Assembly (NCBI GenBank): GCA_032158295.1
Contig: CM063249.1
Span: 12,528,139 to 12,592,138, forward strand
Source of the DNA: Pycnopodia helianthoides
Lineage: Eukaryota; Echinodermata; Asteroidea; Forcipulatida; Asteriidae
Reading direction: 5' to 3'
Length of the DNA: 64,000 bases
Position 1 is the stretch's first letter. Each line of letters begins with the position of its first letter. Under the pieces are notes generated by a model that worked only from the letters and a program-made list of their open reading frames with translations, had not been told where the DNA came from and made no database searches. Of the stretch, positions 49,733 through 60,385 are shown piece by piece. Both the position numbers and the translations under genes were made by a program.

Positions 49733-52558
49733 GCAAAATGTTGGTTTTTATAATATAATTTATTCCTATTATTAAACATACTTTAATTGCTGCAGTAATT
49801 AGTGTTTCCGAACTTAGATAAAACCAGGGTTCATGATGATGGACAGTGGGAGAACCCTGGTTTAAGTAAAATATCCAATTGGGATTTTTTCCCCAGTGAA
49901 AGGTCCTTCTGTAAAACAAAAAACTGGTGGCATATCTCATCACCGATTAGTAAATAATTAAACCCCGTTATTTCTGAATTATTTGTCATAGATTCTAATG
50001 AATTCCAACTGGTCTTATAAAGCCAGAACAACCACTTGCAGTTTGAAGCGTGTGATTGACAGATGAGCCTAATATGCAAAACTAGATCCATGATTTTGAT
50101 TTGTGAATCAAAATCATGACGGTTACGATTATAAAAATCACTTTTTAGATACCAAGAATCAAGATGGTTTAAATCAATCTCCTTAAAGAAAACCAAATCT
50201 ACCCACAAATTCCATTAAGTTTTACCAAAACTAAGATCTTGTTCATTAACCCAGACCAGTAATATAACCGCATTGGAGTAGGGGGGAGAGGACAGTCAAG
50301 GTCAACTGATGTCAAAGTTCACGTGATGATCTCACAAATTCATTGACCCTTGCATGCAACACCCCTTTCGAAATCTCTCAACTGATTTTTCTACAAGCTT
50401 CTTGAGAAATGACCCGATGGTAACTTAGGGGGGTACACCTCCTCCCTTCCCACTCCAACTTAGCTACGGTACCGGTTACCCACCTGGCTGTGAGTAAACT
50501 CAAGCCGGTGTTCGGACTCAAACAATGGAATCATGTGCGTTTTTGGTTATACTTCAAATTCCTTCACTCCACAAAAAATATATAATCGCAATGAGTGGCA
50601 ATCTTTACTGGTTGAAAGAAAGCCGCCGGTAGTTTCTTTCTGTCTGTTCGGAGTCATGGCACGACAGAGCAAAAGTACCGGTTGTAATGTAAATATCATT
50701 CGCAGATGATGACAACTAAAAAAATAATGATTAAAAGACATTGAAGTCTTCATCACACTCCTATGTGTGGTAAATACTGAGTACAATGTGTACAAGATGA
50801 AGGGGACTTACGTGGCAGTGAATTTATGCTGACTCTACTTAGATAGAAGACAAAAGTGCCGCATCCAAAGACAGAACTCGAAAACGTCTCTGGGTATTTT
50901 GAATTTCTCGGAGAGAAAAATGAAAGAGTCGCTGTGGGATCTGTGGGAAAGAGTAGATACCGGAATCTACTCTCGACTGTTCAAGGATGAAGTTATTGTG
51001 AGATTGCATTGTGGGCTGGCTCCAGGACTGATCGGCTCAAGTCCAAGTCATTGCCGATGGTCGGCGAGCAGTGTGATAAAAAAAAAAAAATCAAAAAAAA
51101 AAAAAAATCAAAAAAAAAAATCAATATCAATTTATCAATAATAAAAACAATAAATAAAAAACAGAAGAGAATATGTTTGCTTTTACCTAGAGAGAGAAAA
51201 AATGTTATAAAGATTGCGAGATTTTGTAGTTGTGTGATCTTGAAAAGAGTAGGCCTACTCTTGTCAAGTTCATTTATGATGAGATGAAAATTATGCGCAA
51301 TAATTTTCATTTCAAACGTCAGCCTATGTCAGCTTCACCATCATTAGCTTTAGACCAAGAAAGTTGACAAATTCAGTTGGGTGTTTCTAGATCGACAACC
51401 AAATAAAGAAATAAAAAAATAATAATAATAGAACAAAATATAGTAAAACTACCTGAAGATGGGTATACACGTCTGTCGAAAGACGTTATGTCAAAAGCAA
51501 TAAATAAAAAATAAAAAAATAAAAAAAACCAAGACGAAAAAATAATAAAAATAAAAAAAATAAAAAAACTTGAACAGCAGTCGAATGGTTTATTTTAAAG
51601 TGTTTGTATTGAAATGGAACACCCAAGCTCTAAAGTTGAATGCGGATATTTACATTAAAAGAAGAAAAGACAGATTGTTGATGTCGTTGCTATGCAATGG
51701 CATCCAGATGTTCAGCTCAAGAAAGTGGACAAAGGAATTCCAAACTATCGGGAAGTATTCTCAAAGATAAAGTCTGTGCTCGAGGTACGGCTATTGGTTT
51801 GCCTCGCTTTGAATCTGGTACTGCCAGAAGCGAGGCAAAGAAGAAAACACCGCACCCCTAGAGAACTTTGAGAATAAAACCCAAGAATTTGACCCTTTTT
51901 TTTACAATCGAGCTGTGACAAATGAAGACAATCAAGTTAATCTGCCTTTTCCCCTTAACCGAGATCTCAACGAAAACAATTGGATATAAAGCCAACCGAG
52001 TTTTGTTAACCCTTCTGCCAGAGCGCGGAAAACAAATAAAACAGCAATAACCTAGACGACCGGGAACTAAAAACAACCAAATGAAAGGAAACTTTTTGGT
52101 GCAAGAAAACTCTGACGAAGCTGACATGCGCTGCTAACCTAAGATGTACTTGACTTTTTCAACGTCAAGTACCATAAATATTAATTCCTATATCTATATA
52201 TAAATTTCAAATAAAACGACCGGCCGAAAAACAAATGGTCTTGAAATATCCCAGATAAAATTTAATTGAATCAGTTTGCCTAGTTGCACTTTTTGTGCAC
52301 TGATTTCCTATAAAAACCTACGTCACTACACTTCATTCTTAATAATATTATACTGAATTGATCATCACACTGCATTATATAACAACTGGTCTAAAACAAA
52401 GTAACAGCCTAGAGCCAGCACCAAATTGCTGAAGAAAAAGACAAAAGGAAAAAAAGAAGAAGCATCGTCAGCATAAATGGCTGCCATTCCTAAATGCAGC
52501 GGTATGTTTAATAAATCCAGGACCGTTGTAGAGGCTAAGTCTTGCAAGTGGTGATTAA

Positions 52559-52648
52559 CTAGTTGAAGAGAGGGACGCCCTGTTGGAAGAGCTCCATCTG
52601 GTGGGCGAGCATCTGCTCTTGTAGTTCCGGAGGGATGCTATCCAGGAA
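52559..52648 (-). CDS. Copy A, last coding exon
   Basis: Minus-strand acceptor CACTATAG; encodes FLDSIPPELQEQMLAHQMEL, FQQGVPLFN, TAG. Identical in copy B. Gln-rich amphipathic C-terminus; phase 0. Confidence 0.82.
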   Translation of the reverse strand, partial: FLDSIPPELQEQMLAHQMELFQQGVPLFN

Positions 52649-55600
52649 CTATAGTGATGAGGGAAAAACGAAACAGTGGCGGGAAATTCAAAACTGGACA
52701 AGACAGGATAGTGGCATATTCAAGTTAAATAACGAGTGATTTGATGAGAGAAACAAAGCATATGGATTGGAAATGAGTCTGGGAAGGAGAACTTACACAA
52801 TTAAGTTAGAAAACGATGGAATTTAAAACATTGTCGAAGAGCTCTTTGATGAAGGAAATTAAAAGGATTCAATACATATGACAAGGACGATTGGAGAGAA
52901 GGGCAATAGGGATAAATAGGGGCATTTGATGAGATGATCTGGGGGGAAATATCAACGGTTGTGACAATAGAATGCAAACTATATAGACTCCCAGTTATGT
53001 TTGTCATTAAGAAGCACCAATTTTGTCAAAATGTTTGGTTTGGAATACAAAAGTTTAAATTTATTTGGGGAATTACTAATAGTACTGTGACTCCAATTCA
53101 AACTGTGATGAGAATTTAGATAATTGTTTCCCCTGTTGTATTTTATTTACCTCGTCCGAGTTGAGAACGACGAATCCCGGTCCTTCTCCTGCGGCCATAC
53201 CCAGGAGTTCAGGCATGTTGATATCTGCCTCATCAGGCTCCTCGGCATCCTGAAAAAAAATAAACAAATAATTCAGAAACATTATTTTGTTAATTGTCGT
53301 AGTTTGAGATTGGTTCATCGCCGTGACCGTCGTTCATTCAAATCCTTTCACCATCACAGAGTATATCACTATCTAACTAGATTGCTTTACGAGTACTGTG
53401 TGCTTTTTTTTTTTTTTGAAATATATATTTTTTAAACAGGTAACAGTGTTACGATATTTTGTAATTGAAGCATTTTTTGCTTTATACAAAAGTCAAAATA
53501 ATCTTGAGACTAGAAGCCACTTTTATTAGTATGATAAGTATTGCAAATTAAAGTGAGCCTTCGAACACCAGTTCGATTTCAATATTACTTGAAATGAAAT
53601 CAATAAAGTTATTCTTTTTTAAACATGCTTTTTTTACCACACCATCAAAATTTATTAGTATGATAAGTATTAATGTATATTCGGTTTGCGGTAACACCAT
53701 GTGTGTTACCGCACGTGGTGTTACCGCAAACCGAATATACATTGATACCTCACCATGCAATGCCTTAAAAACCATGATAAGTATTACAAATTAAAGTGAA
53801 CTTTCGAATACCAGTTTGATTTCAATATTACTTTAAATTGAAATCAATACAGTGCCTGGATCGTCCCAAGAAGTTCTCGGCATCGCTCAGAGCCTCAATG
53901 GGATTGTCCTGTAAGAGAGTAATCATTTAAGCAGTGGTCATGTTCCCCATGGCTAGTAATGTTCGATGAATCAAGATGAAGAAGGGGCCAGACTATAAGT
54001 GTCAAGCCTCATGTTGATGGATGAGGTTGTAAGGAACTTGGGGATTTGAGTTGAGATAGTTTGCTGTAATTTGGCTTCGAAGTCAACCAGATGGAGTGGT
54101 TGGGTTTAGATTTTCCTTGGATATCAATGTTCATTTAATCAAGATGAAGAAGGGGCCGGACTAGTATGAAGCCTCAATTTGATGGATGAGGGTTGTATAG
54201 AAGGAACTTTGAGGTTTGAGTTGTTTAGTTTGCTGTAGTTTGGCTTCGAAGTCAACCAGATGGAGTGGTTGGATTAGATTTTCCTTGGATATCAATGTTC
54301 ATTTAATCAAGATGAAGAAGGGGCCAGACTAGTATGAAGCCTCAATTTGATGGATGAGGGTTGTATAGAAGGAACTTTGAGGTTTGAGTTGTTTAGTTTG
54401 CTGTAGTTTGGCTTCGAAGTCAACCAGATGGAGTGGTTGGGTTAGATTGTCTTTGGATATCAATGTTCATTTAATCAAGATGAAGAAGGGGCCAGACTAG
54501 AATGAAGCCTCAATTTGACGGATGAGGGTTGTATAGAAGGAACTTGGAGGTTTGAGTTGTTTAGTTTGCTGCAATTTGACTTCGAAGTCAACCAGATTGA
54601 GTGGTTGGGTTAGATTTTCCTTGGATATCAATGTTCATTTAATCAAGATGAAGAAGGGGCCAGACTAGTATGAAGCCTCAATTTGATGGATGAGGGTTGT
54701 ATAGAAGGAACTTGAGGTTTGATTGTTTAGTTTGCTGTAATTTGGCTTCGATCAACCGATGGAGTGTTGGATTAGATTTTCCTTGGATATCAATGTTCAT
54801 TTAATCAAGATGAAGAAGGGGCCAGACTGTATGAAGCCTCAATTTGATGGATGAGGGTTGTATAGAAGGAACTTGGAGGTTTGAGTTGTTTAGTTTGCTG
54901 TATTTTGTCTTCGAAGTCAACCAGATAGAATGGTTGGGTTAGATTTTCCTTGGATATCAATGTTCATTTAATCAAGATGAAGAAGGGGCCAGACTAGTAT
55001 GAAGCCTCAATTTGATGGATGAGGGTTGTATAGAAGGAACTTGGAGGTTTGAGTTGTTTAGTTTGCTGTATTTTGTCTTCGAAGTCAACCAGATAGAATG
55101 GTTGGGTTAGATTTTCCTTGGATATCAATGTTCATTTAATCAAGATGAAGAAGGGGCCAGATCTAGTATGAAGCCTCAATTTGATGGATGAGGTTGTATG
55201 GAAGGAACTTGAGGTTTGAGTGGGTTGTTTGGTTTAACTAAGCCTCTCTTTATAAAACTCTTATTCTTATTTTGTTATTTTCTACAACTTATGAACACAA
55301 AAAAGTAAGTAATTTTAAAAAGTGTAATTAAAAAGCAGGCGAAAAAGTAAATAACAGGAAGCATTGAAATCAAAAAAAGTTACGAGGAAGATGTTTGAAG
55401 TCCAAGGACTTATGAAACACTCCCTTTGACCCCCTCCCCCCCCCTCCCCAGAGAAACACATTGTCATGGGGATGAACCACTAAGGCAAGAAGTTGGGTAC
55501 GAACCTTCAACTCCTGTCGAACAATCTCAATGGCCTTTTCCCTGATCTTCTTCTCTCTGATCAGATCCTCAGAGATGGTGTCATCATGGAACGATCCACC

Positions 55601-56395
55601 GTGGAGGATGTCGGCCACCTTGCGGGGCAAACTTGGGGTGAAGTTTTGAGACATGAGTTCAATCATTGATAATAAAGTGGAACAAACGAAGGCACGAACA
55701 ATATGTGCCTATAGACCCCTCCCACTAAGCCACAGATCTCCAGAAATAACCTTCTCCTGCTCGGCCCTTTGGACAAAAAAGTACCATGGAACATCTCACA
55801 ATATCCACATTGCTCAAAAGTACTGATACTGGTATTCTCAGCGAAACATTTGTTTTCGTTCTTCGCACAGTAATAAGTAAATAAGAAATTATACTCACCC
55901 ACTGTCGACGTCACTTTCATTGGTCTCCCTAAAAGTGAACATTTTAAGGGGAAATAGAATCAATGCAAACAAAATAATAGTCAAAATGGTAATTCAGAAT
56001 ATCTCTTCGAAAGTCTGTTAATTAAAGTTTTAGATTCTAGATTCAATGGAGTTAAAGTAATGAATTGTCATTTTCATATTTCTCAACTTTGTGAAGGCTA
56101 ATAATTTTCGTTTCGACCCAGTCCTTTTGTCGTAACTTGACAGTTCTTAAAAAAAGTGGAAGAATATAACAGTATGAAAGTTAATAAAAATGGAAAATTA
56201 TGCAAGAAAGATTGACAAAAGAAAACAAACGCAAAGTATTTGTAAATATTCCTGGGCATTTGATAATTGAGTTTGACTTATTGCTTACATGATCTCCTCA
56301 TCATGTTGATCCTGAGCTTGTCTTCCTCTTGACGTCGATTGAGGTACCAGGTTGCACCCACAGCGATTGCTGCAGTAGCAGCCATCAGCAAGTAA
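52559..56395 (-). CDS. Unrecognised protein gene, copy A (broken)
   Basis: I do not recognise the family. Exons in transcription order: candidate transmembrane exon 56289-56395, then 55899-55942, 55505-55631, 53852-53908 (damaged), 53151-53249, 52559-52648 with TAG. The joined text after the first exon starts MFTFRETNESDVDSGLPRK and ends QQGVPLFN. It is acidic, with a charged helix-like stretch (DLIREKKIREKAIEIVRQEL) and no known motif. ATG at 55942 could be the start, because the TM exon leaves 1 nt where 2 are needed; a missing exon or base error would also explain this. The exon at 53852 has lost its donor and a base. Confidence 0.7.
53151..53249 (-). CDS. Copy A, acidic exon
   Basis: Acceptor TTTTTTTCAG, donor GTAAAT. 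99 nt, phase 0 on both sides. Encodes DAEEPDEADINMPELLGMAA and GEGPGFVVLNSDE. Identical in copy B. Confidence 0.82.
53524..53853. repeat. 72-bp palindrome between direct repeats (copy A)
   Basis: The palindrome 53672-53743 (AATGTATATTCGGTTTGCGG and its complement) is a compact form of the inverted repeat at 28456-28871. It is followed by TACCTCACCATGCAATGCC, which also mirrors the 28456 element. It lies between two copies of an about 85-bp direct repeat (ATGATAAGTATT(G/A)CAAATT, CAGTT(C/T)GATTTCAATATTAC). The copy B equivalent is 61258-61585. Confidence 0.85.
53852..53908 (-). pseudogene. Copy A, damaged exon DNPIEALSD
   Basis: Acceptor side intact (GACAATCCCATTGAGGC), but one base is missing in GATGCCGAGAA (copy B GATGGCCGAGAA). 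A 135-bp deletion relative to copy B (61586-61720) removes the last 37 nt and the splice donor; the junction falls at a GT shared by both ends. Confidence 0.85.
53957..55230. repeat. 168-bp minisatellite in intron (copy A)
   Basis: Eight units, anchor AAGATGAAGAAGGGGCC, followed by GACTAGTATGAAGCCTCAAT, GGATGAGGGTTGTATAGAAGG and TTCGAAGTCAACCAGATGG. Units vary by substitutions and small losses; the sixth is rough with several missing bases. Confidence 0.93.
55505..55631 (-). CDS. Copy A, charged-helix exon
   Basis: Acceptor CACCCCAAG, donor GTTCGT (weak). 127 nt. Encodes LPRKVADILHGGSFHDDTIS and EDLIREKKIREKAIEIVRQELK. The frame joins 55899-55942 (GG|T) and leaves in phase 0. Intact here; copy B has a 1-nt loss. 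Confidence 0.78.
55899..55942 (-). CDS. Copy A, possible first coding exon MFTFRETNESDVDS
   Basis: Donor GTGAGT is strong. Either the ATG at 55942-55940 is the start (context TTAAAATGT), or TTTTAG inside it is an acceptor and the exon is internal. The reading frame enters the next exon exactly. In copy B one base is lost (CACTTCGAC for CACTGTCGAC). Confidence 0.6.
56289..56395 (-). CDS. Candidate transmembrane exon
   Basis: Acceptor TTTAG, donor GTAAGC. 107 nt. Encodes YLLMAATAAIAVGATWYLNR followed by RQEEDKLRINMMRRS: a 17-19 residue hydrophobic segment with basic residues after it, the look of a single-pass membrane anchor (for example of the mitochondrial outer membrane or ER). The phase does not match 55899-55942 by one base. 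The corresponding part of copy B would lie outside the window. Confidence 0.6.
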
Positions 56396-56589
56396 CTAAA
56401 TTTACTGATATATGCAAGAGTAAACAAATTGTTTACGTAAGGGCCAGCTGGCATTCAGACCGATGGCAATTTAAATATGAAAACCCTTTCGATCTACAAG
56501 CATTTTACCTTGAGACGAATAGTGATTCTTAATCATAAGTCTGGTTTGTTAAAATATGCGGCTGTTTGTTTGGTGTTTTTTTTTTAATT

Positions 56590-57335
56590 TTTTTTATTAT
56601 TATTATTATTATATATTTACACAGCAATTCAACCCATCACTCCCCACTCCCTTCAACTATTATGCCTACTCGCCATATTTATTCAGAAACTCCCAATTCC
56701 AAACCATATATACTATGTCCCACCTCATCCAATTGCCTCAAAATATCAGAATTTTTCTTCAACATAACTTTCCTAGCGACCCCAACCACTATTCCAGTTT
56801 CGGCCACCAACCACCACCCAATCATCTACTCGCTGATCCCCCATTCTCTTTCCCACTCGACCATCCCTATATGACCAGATTCGATCACCCACCAACACCT
56901 TTCCCTTTAACCTCTATATACTCACAGGCCCTGTTTAACACCCATCGCCCCAAACTCACCCTTTTGCCAATTCCTATTTTCACCAAACCTATCTGCTAAC
57001 TACTGCCCTCTTTCACCCAATCCACCTACTCAGCATTCCTACCCAGTCACTTCACCCGTCAAACCATCCAACCATCCTCACCCCAAAAAACAAAATAAAC
57101 AAAAACCTTTCCAAAAAGGCCCCAAACAACCACAAACAACCATTCATCTGTATACCACTAACTTTCCATCTACCACACATTATACATAATTTTGTATCAA
57201 CCAGCCAAACCCTCGATTTGCTATTTACCAATCCTTCCAACAAAAAATACACCCATCATTTTCTCATCAAATGATCCGTCATATTCACCGACCCTCCCCT
57301 CCCTCTTTGTACAAGTAACAAACCCCATTCGTCGT
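56590..57335. repeat. Degenerate C-rich repeat next to the gap
   Basis: (ATT)n at 56596-56612, then repeated CCCAC, CAACCA and CCTATTTACC-like words with ATAT(A)TAC spacers. This resembles the reverse of the G-rich block at 22908-23660. The 147-codon open frame has composition driven by the repeat. Confidence 0.6.
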
Positions 57336-57339
57336 AACG

Positions 57340-57439
57340 NNNNNNNNNNNNNNNNNNNNNNNNNNNNNNNNNNNNNNNNNNNNNNNNNNNNNNNNNNNNN
57401 NNNNNNNNNNNNNNNNNNNNNNNNNNNNNNNNNNNNNNN
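57340..57439. other. Assembly gap, 100 N
   Basis: Exactly 100 Ns, the usual placeholder for a gap of unknown size. It separates copy A plus its upstream flank from copy B. Confidence 0.99.
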
Positions 57440-60295
57440 GCAAAATGTTGGTTTTTATAATATAATTTATTCCTATTATTAAACATACTTTAATTGCTGC
57501 AGTAATAAGTGTTTCCGAACTTAGATAAAACCAGGGTTCATGTTGAGGACAGTGGGAGAACCCTGGTTTAAGTAAAATATCCAATTGGGATTTTTCCCCC
57601 TTTGAAAGGTCCTTCTGTAAAACAAAAAACTGGTGGCATATCTCATCACCGATTAGTAAATAATTAAACCCCGTTATTTCTGAATTATTTGTATATAGAT
57701 CCTATGAATTCCAACTGGTCTTATAAAGCCAGAACAACCACTTGCAGTTTGAAGCGTGTGATTGACAGATGAGCCTAATATGCAAAACTAGATCCATGAT
57801 TTTGATTTGTGAATCAAAATCATGACGGTTACGATTATATAAAATCACTTTTTAGATACCAAGAATCAAGATGGTTTAAATCAATCTCCTTAAAGAAAAC
57901 CAAATCTACCCACAAATTCCATTAAGTTTTACACCAAAACTAAGATCTTGTTCATAAACCCAGACCAGTAATATAACTGCATTGGAGTAGGGGGGAGAGG
58001 ACAGTCAAGGTCAACTGATGTCAAAGTTCACGTGATGATCTCACAAATTCATTGACCCTTGCCTGCAACACCCCTTTCGAAATCTCTCAACTGATTTTTC
58101 TACAAGCTTCTTGAGAAATGACCCGATGGTAACTTAGGGGGGTACACCCTCCTCCCTTCCCACTCGAACTCTAGCTACGGTACCGGTTACCCACCTTGGC
58201 TGTGAGTAAACTCAAGCTGGTGTTCGGACTCAAACAATGGAATCATGTGCGTTTTGGTTATACTTCAAATTCCTTCACTCCACAAAAAATATATAATCGC
58301 AATGAGTGGCAATCTTTACTGGTTGAAAGAAAGCCGCCGGTAGTTCCTTTCTGTCTGTTCGGAGTCATGGCACGACAGAGCAAAAGTACCGGTTGTAATG
58401 TAAATATCATTCGCAGATGATGACAACTAAACAAATAATGGTTAAAAGACATTGAAGTCTTCATCACACTCCTATGTGTGGTCAATACTGAGTACAATGT
58501 GTACAAGATGAAGGGGACTTACGTGGCAGTGATTTATGCTGACTCTACTTAGATAGAAGACAAAAGTGCCGCATCCAAAGACAGAACTCGAAAAGCGTCT
58601 CTGGGTATTTTGAATTTCTCGGAGAGAAAAATGAAAGAGTACGCTATGGGATCTGTGGGAAAGAGTAGATACCGGAATCTACTCTCGACTGTTCAAGGAT
58701 GAAGTTATTGTGAGATTGCATCGTGGGCTGGCTCAAGGACTGATCGGCTCAAGTCCAAGTCATTGCCGATGGTCAGGCGAGCAGTGTGATACAAAAATAA
58801 AAAATCAAAAAAAAAATCACAAAAAAAAAAAACTTAAAAAAAATCACAAAAAAAATCAATTTATCAATAAATAAAAAACAATAAATAAAAAACAGAAGAG
58901 AATATGTTTGCTTTTACCTAGAGAGAGAAAAAATGTGATAAAGATTGCGAGATTTTGTAGTTGTGTGATCTTGAAAGAGTAGGCCTACTCTTGTCAAGTT
59001 CATTTATGATGAGATGAAAATTATGCGCAATAATTTTCATTTCAAACGTCAGCCTATGTCAGCTTCACCATCATTAGCTTTAGACCAAGAAAGTTGACAA
59101 ATTCAGTTGGTGTTTCTAGATCGACAACCAAATAAAGAAATAAAAAAAAAAATAATAATAGAACAAAATATAGTAAAACTACCTGAAGATGGGTATACGT
59201 CTATCGAAAGACGTTATGTCAAAAGCAATTTAAAAAAGTAATAAAAAAAATAATAAAAACCCAAGACGAAAAAAGGAAAAAAAAAAAAAAAAAAAAAAAA
59301 CTTGAACAGAAGTCGAATGGTTTATTTTAAATTGTTTGTATTGAAATGGAACACCCAAGCTCTAAAGTTGAATGCGGATATTTACATTAAAAGAAGAAAA
59401 GACAGATTATTGATGTCGTTGCTGTGCAATGGCATCCAGATGTACAGCTCAAGAAAGTGGACAAAGGAATTCCAAACTATCGGGAAGTATTCTCAAAGAT
59501 AAAGTCTGTGCTCGAGGTACGGCTATTGGTTTGCCTCGCTTTGAATCTGGTACTGCCAGAAGCGAGGCAAAGAAGAAAACACCGCACCCCTAGAGAACTT
59601 TGAGAATAAAACCCAAGAATTTGACCCTTTTTTTTTACAATCGAGCTGTGACAAATGAAGACAATCAAGTTAATCTGCCTTTTCCCCCTTAACCGAGATC
59701 TCAACGAAAACAATTGGATATAAAGCCAACCGAGTTTTGTTAATCCTTCTGCCAGAGCGCGGAAAACAAATAAAACAGCAATAACCTAGACGACCGGGAA
59801 CTAAAAACAACAAAATGAAAGGAAACTTTTTGGTGCAAGAAAACTCTGACGAAGCTGACATGCGCTGCTAACCTAAGATGTACTTGACTTTTTCAACGTC
59901 AAGTACCATAAATATCTAATTCCTATATCTATATATAAATTTCAAATAAAACGACCGGCCGAAAAACAAATGGTCTTGAAATATCCCAGATAAAATTTAA
60001 TTGAATCAGTTTGCCTAGTTGCACTTTTTGTGCACTGATTTCCTATAAAAACCTATACGTCACTACACTTCATTCTTAATAATATATACTGATTTGATTA
60101 TTACACTGCATTATATAACAACTGGTCTAAAACAAAGTAACAGCCTAGAGCCAGCACCAAATTGCTGAAGAAAAAGACAAAAGGAAAAAAAAGAAGAAGC
60201 ATCGTCAGCATAAATGGCTGCCATTCCTAAATGCAGCAGTATGTTTAATAAATCCAGGACCGTTGTAGAGGCGAAGTCTTGCAAGTGGTGATTAA

Positions 60296-60385
60296 CTAGT
60301 TGAAGAGAGGGACGCCCTGTTGGAAGAGCTCCATCTGGTGGGCGAGCATCTGCTCTTGTAGTTCCGGAGGGATGCTATCCAGGAA
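60296..60385 (-). CDS. Copy B, last coding exon
   Basis: Identical coding sequence to 52559-52648. Confidence 0.82.
   Translation of the reverse strand, partial: FLDSIPPELQEQMLAHQMELFQQGVPLFN

Larger units (their letters stand above)
49733..56125. repeat. Large duplicated block, copy A
   Basis: From GGCAAAATGTTGG at 49733 this block matches 57440 onward almost base for base for more than 6 kb; the second copy runs to the window edge (64000 corresponds to about 56125). Identity holds through introns, homopolymers and hairpins. Differences are mostly single-base indels, a 135-bp deletion in copy A, and variation inside the minisatellite. Confidence 0.95.

Noticed and set aside
51079..51121. 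A-rich tract as a retroposon tail
   Set aside because: Present in both large copies with variable length, but no retroposon body or target duplication was found beside it.
56556..56999. 147-codon open frame on the plus strand
   Set aside because: Kept open by a C-rich degenerate repeat; His/Pro/Asn-rich low complexity and no start or splice context.
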